This document shows, piece after piece, positions 60,701 through 64,000 of a stretch of 64,000 nt of DNA. Under the pieces are notes generated by a model. That model did not search any database. It worked only from the letters and a program-made list of their open reading frames with translations, and had not been told where the DNA came from. The position numbers were made by a program, and so were the translations under genes. Position 1 is the first letter of the stretch. Every line of letters starts with the position of its first letter. Origin of the DNA: Sistotremastrum niveocremeum HHB9708 (Eukaryota > Basidiomycota > Agaricomycetes > Sistotremastrales > Sistotremastraceae); the NCBI GenBank assembly GCA_001630475.1, contig KV419437.1:186001-250000 (forward strand), given 5' to 3'.

Positions 60701-61713
60701 GCGCGAACAAGCTCCCCAAGTCCATCCGTCATCGTAGCCGAAAAAAGTCCCGTTCGTCGTTGTTTAGGTAAATGACCAAGGATCTTCGTGATAGATTTCT
60801 CAAAGCCCAGATCCAACAACCTACCCCCACCACCAACAATATCAGAATCAGAATCAAGATCAATGCAAAAAGAGGTGATGGCGTACCGATCTGCTTCATC
60901 TAAAACAAGCACCTCAACTTCCCTACAATCCACCACCCCCCTCCCCCTCCCAACCAAAAACTCCTCAATTCTCCCAGGCGTCCCAACAACAATATCAGAT
61001 CCTTCTTTGATGAACCGTTGGATGTCTTGGGAGGGTGAGGAGGGTCCGGAGATTAGGAGGAGGGGTGGGGGGTATGTGGGTTTTTGTGCTGGGGGTTCGT
61101 CGCCTTCAGTTTCTGCGGGAGGAGGGGGAGGGGTGGTTTCGTCTTCGTCTTCGTCGGTGTCGGATGATGAGGAGCGCGAGCGTGCACGAGCGTGCGATGG
61201 CGGGGGTTGGGAATCTAAGAAGAGCTTGAACACAGCATGTATCTGTTCCGCCAACTCCCTATATTGCCCATGAGCTTCCATTCTGATGTAATAATAGTAG
61301 GGAGGGAGGGAGGACCTACCTCGTTGGAGAAATGACGATTGCGCCTATTTGTTTCGATTTTAACCTCTCCGTTCGGCGGATTAGACGTTCAATGATTGGA
61401 ATCACGAATGCTAGTGTTTTTCCTGAGCCTGTGACTGCCTATTCACATCTTCAATATTTATTCACGCTGGATAGGGAGAATGATGATAGGGACATACCTC
61501 GACGACTACATCTTTACTTCCCATAAATAGCGGAATAGTGCTAGCCTGAACAGGCGTCATCTGTGTAAACCCACATGATTTGACAACATCCTCTCTACAG
61601 CCCACCCACACCAGTAAGTATCAATCGACGGATTGATATGGGAAGACTTACATCCAGGGTGTTAGAGGTGGTTTGAGAGAGGCGAAAGAGCCTGCGAATG
61701 CCGTTGTAGACAT
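57748..61713 (-). CDS. SPB4: DEAD-box ribosome-biogenesis RNA helicase Spb4
   Basis: This nucleolar ATP-dependent helicase acts in 60S pre-ribosome maturation. From the ATG at 61713 exons give [17 protein letters not shown] (Q motif), [19 protein letters not shown] (motif I), [12 protein letters not shown] (Ia), [14 protein letters not shown] (Ib), VLVLDEADR (II), [20 protein letters not shown] (III) and [15 protein letters not shown]. Motifs IV-VI follow ([48 protein letters not shown]). An exon with [11 protein letters not shown], the Spb4-specific extension with [20 protein letters not shown]-like sequence and a charged coiled tail complete it. Long Ser/Pro/Lys-rich insertions sit between motifs Ia and Ib and between IV and V. 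The intron 59142-59867 is 726 nt (GTGAGT donor, TATAG acceptor), over ten times the usual size here. Stop at 57748-57750. Confidence 0.92.
59333..59790 (+). repeat. Diverged ~190-bp tandem repeat inside the SPB4 intron
   Basis: Three imperfect units start near 59333, 59510 and 59705. Each has a GATCTC-rich head (GAGATCTCAAGATCGATCTC; AGATCTCGACTCG; GATCTCGAGCTCGATCTC), then GCGTCCAAA or GGTCCAACA, then a purine-rich GGAAAGTAGAA-like spacer. The third is truncated by the exon. Adjacent to it (59216-59270) are GAAGATAGAAGATA triplicates. Confidence 0.6.
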
Positions 61714-62042
61714 TCGGAGGAGGTCAAGTATCAACTGTGCACGTAATTATTGGTCTTGATTGAAACCTGAGTGAATGCTGGTGGGTTGAAGAAATGTGCG
61801 AGGAGATTTTTCTTGCTGACGCTGAGCGAGGGGATCGGAAGAGGGTAAATCGGAGATCGGAAGGAAGTTTTTGCGTTTCGTGCCGTTCGGCATCTTCTTC
61901 CTCACCCCGCTCTGCCGTTTCCAAAATCTTGCATCGCTCTTCCTGTCGACCTTGTCAAAAACCTTGTTTACAGGCATCCATACTCTACATCTATCTTCTT
62001 CAAAGTTTATCCATAGACTTGATCGACTCGTATTATTTCAAT
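61714..62042. other. SPB4 upstream region
   Basis: Probably the SPB4 promoter and a divergent promoter for whatever lies at 62.04 kb. No gene seen. Confidence 0.45.
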
Positions 62043-62459
62043 GACTTCTTTTGAGCACCAAAGGCTCGTCGACGATCCTCTATCGACTTGAGGGTCCTCG
62101 CTCAAGATACTTTGCACAGACTGCAAGCTCAGGCGATCATCGAGGCTTCCAATCAATGCGGTACAGAAATTGTGGCTATATCTTACGCGGCACCTCGATG
62201 ACTTTGCTTGCCTCTCAAATCCAGACGGTTCTCTTTGACATGTCAATTCCGCTATTCATCAAGACCATCCTATATCCAATCACCCTTCCAACTCAACATC
62301 ACCGTCACCTTCTTCCCCACAACAATCAATCATCTATCTCCCTTCTTCACACCCTCCGGCAATCCATCAACTACCGGTCCTGAACAGACGGTTGTATGCT
62401 TAAGTCGAACCGAAGTAGGAACCTGCACCGCGGACCCTGCTGGCGGTGGACGAGCCTAA
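62043..62459 (+). pseudogene. Interrupted reading frame, unknown product
   Basis: One plus-strand frame is open from about 62048 to 62198, meets a single TGA at 62199-62201, and then runs on to a TAA at 62457-62459. Both halves read like protein (LHRLQAQAIIEASNQCGTEI; FQLNITVTFFPTTINHLSPF; EQTVVCLSRTEVGTCTADPA). Either a nonsense mutation has broken a gene, or an intron that I could not place with GT-AG removes the stop. No start codon is evident. No family recognised. Confidence 0.3.
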
Positions 62460-62864
62460 CGCTATAGTATCGCGGAGAATGACGAGGTGGATCGATCGAA
62501 ACCGATATGGAGGTTCGCTGGGGAAATCGAAAGGTCTCTGCTCAGTTTGAGGTGTGGACTAACGTATGTTGGCACTCATGAGTCAAAGATTGTTTGTTTT
62601 CTGATAGTTAGTATCTCAGGAACGATCATTTATGTCTTTTCTGCATCTCACGCTGGGTCAATAGATTTCCCTTTCTGTTCAGACTGCCTCATGTTGAGAG
62701 GACGTGTATGAGTGGCTATTTTCTCCAAAGACCCAAGTCGCACCACCGATCAATTTTTGAGACGCAGGTGACAGACATGTACAGAGCTGACTCCGGGAGG
62801 ATCAAATGACCGTATTCTAGTCTCATTCAGCCACATCAACCATCCCAATATCTGCTCCTCGACC
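62460..62864. other. Spacer, no gene seen
   Basis: No ORF with coding character; the right end is the 3' flank of the next minus-strand gene. Confidence 0.45.
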
Positions 62865-63254
62865 CTAAGTATTCCAACTCCCCTTATACACCCCAGCCGG
62901 GAAACTCACATCACTAACAAAACTCCCCGTATAAAAAGGCTTCGTCCTCTCCGCGTCACCCGGAAACAGCGTAACACTCATCTGCACCCCACTCTCCACA
63001 ACGATAAACCACATATCGCCTTTATCGACTCCATTCGGTGGTCCGTGGACTTTAGGTCCTGTTCCCATTCCTCCGTATTTTTGGGAACCGCTGTAGGGAC
63101 CTAGACCGGAGATGAACATTACGCGGGTGCTGTCGAGGAGGAATGAGAAGTGGGATTCGGAAGGGTTGAAGACTAGGTTTAGGTTCACTGGGGGATGTTA
63201 GAGATGGGGTTGCGGATTGATGGTGGATGATGTACTTCCGATATCGTCTCCCAT
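62865..63254 (-). CDS. Small protein of unknown function, tandem copy 1
   Basis: About 114 residues. The start is the ATG at 63254 (MGDDIG), spliced through GTACAT...CCCCCAG (branch-like CTCTAAC) into MNLNLVFNPSESHFSFLLDS. The body has TRVMFISGLGPYSGSQKYGG, GPPNGVDKGDMWFIVVESG, VQMSVTLFPGDAERTKPFY and FPAGVYKGSWNT. It is clearly related to the gene at 63715. The pattern of short beta-strand-like segments suggests a small beta fold. No signal peptide or membrane segment. Family not recognised. Confidence 0.65.
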
Positions 63255-63714
63255 GATTTTGCGATGTGGTCTGGATTTCAAAGTTTAGAGTGGTAAGTTT
63301 GCGTTTTATATGCTTGCGCGTGCTCACGAAACCGAATTCTATGTATGGGATACGATTAACGATCTGTTTTTTGTGGTAGATCAAATGCTCTCGATTAAAT
63401 GGAGGACTGGACTGATTAGATCAAACTTCCCGATTTAGCAATCTTCAACACGTGGAGCCGGAATTGGTGTGGTTTTGCGCGGGATTTGAGTATGTCCGGT
63501 CCACAGTCAACTTGCCTGGAAAATATTCTGATATCGAGAATGCAGAACTGCTTCACTCGTCGGGCTCTTCAGAACGAACCTGCAAAATCCTGATTTGTCA
63601 ATTTAATTCCGAGTGGCGGGACAACTCCGATGCCTCCAGAATATCTTCCCCTCACAAAACCTTCCATTCATTCTTCCTACCAACACCTCATCGTACAAAC
63701 TCGGATCCTAACCC
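63255..63714. other. Spacer between the two small tandem genes
   Basis: Promoter of copy 1 and 3' flank of copy 2. No gene seen. Confidence 0.5.
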
Positions 63715-64000
63715 TCACACCTTCCACGTGCCCTTCCAAATCCCACACGGAAATTTCTTGCTAGCCTTATACTCCCTCGACAAGAACGGAGTCGTACCAC
63801 CCGCAGACCCAGGAAAAAGGGTAAGCGTCATATGTTTCCCCTCCTCCTCAATAATCAACCACAGATCTCCAGAATCGACGCCGTCAGGCGGTCCTTGGAG
63901 TTTCGCACCCGTACACATGGAAGATACGTCTTTGGACCCGTTGTACGTGCCCAAACCGTCCGTGAATGTCACTCGGGTGCTGTCGAGGAGGAAGGAGAAA
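63715..64000 (-). CDS. Small protein of unknown function, tandem copy 2 (cut by window edge)
   Basis: C-terminal part of a paralog of the 62.87 kb gene; the start lies beyond the window. It reads FSFLLDSTRVTFTDGLGTYN, GPPDGVDSGDLWLIIEEEG, KHMTLTLFPGSAGGTTPFL and FPCGIWKGTWKV, aligning end to end with copy 1 without gaps of note. The stop is at 63715-63717. Shared invariant parts are FSFLLDSTRV, GPPxGVDxGD, TLFPG and the G-x-W/Y-K-G-x-W ending. Confidence 0.65.
   Translation of the reverse strand, partial: FSFLLDSTRVTFTDGLGTYNGSKDVSSMCTGAKLQGPPDGVDSGDLWLIIEEEGKHMTLTLFPGSAGGTTPFLSREYKASKKFPCGIWKGTWKV

Overview
The window reads as nuclear DNA of a filamentous basidiomycete, most likely an agaricomycete. 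Genes are split by many short GT-AG introns of roughly 45-65 nt, intergenic spaces are short, and nearly every recognisable product is a fungal housekeeping protein. Introns were placed by eye from splice signals and reading-frame continuity, so outer gene limits are firmer than some internal junctions.

Left part (2.0-14.6 kb): a run of housekeeping genes. On the minus strand are an INPP5F/Sac2-type SAC phosphoinositide phosphatase, the proteasome beta-5 subunit (PRE2) and the small-subunit processome WD40 protein Utp21. On the plus strand is the mitochondrial small-subunit ribosomal protein mS38 (COX24). A minus-strand protein with a retropepsin-like fold but no visible catalytic triad follows. 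The 14.6-18.6 kb stretch is gene-poor, with one likely small signal-peptide protein and coding-like fragments.

Centre (18.6-46.1 kb): the most unusual part. Eight paralogous genes of a family I do not recognise lie head-to-tail, all on the plus strand. They carry nine copies of one module: an entry motif LP-x(n)-WPR; an acidic DP motif; a 71-76 residue exon containing NWPYG and HPNPASR and ending in SRHH; a P-x-Y-x-S/N-Y block; and an invariant C-x-C-x4-C block. A variable, Ser-rich and basic linker and a helical C-terminal domain follow. Every module has two phase-1 introns at identical positions. The first member and the 37.7 kb member share an extra N-terminal domain, and the latter carries two modules in tandem. 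An NmrA-like dehydrogenase gene sits inside the array, and a 3.3 kb degenerate zone precedes the last copy. His-His plus C-x-C-x4-C suggests metal binding, and linker features (basic clusters, SUMO-interaction-like VIDL motifs, a Gln/Pro/Ser-rich tract) suggest nuclear proteins. Both are inference; the function is unknown.

Right part (46.6-64 kb): housekeeping genes again. These are the DHHC palmitoyltransferase ERF2, a DUF3074/START-like protein, mitochondrial bL27m, SKP1, the mRNA capping guanylyltransferase CEG1, an unknown Ser-rich protein, and the DEAD-box ribosome-biogenesis helicase SPB4. SPB4 has a 726-nt intron filled with diverged tandem repeats. The window ends in a tandem pair of small related unknown genes, the second cut by the window edge. 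Four of the housekeeping genes serve ribosome assembly or mitochondrial translation (UTP21, SPB4, mS38, bL27m), but they are scattered and not co-oriented, so no cluster is implied.
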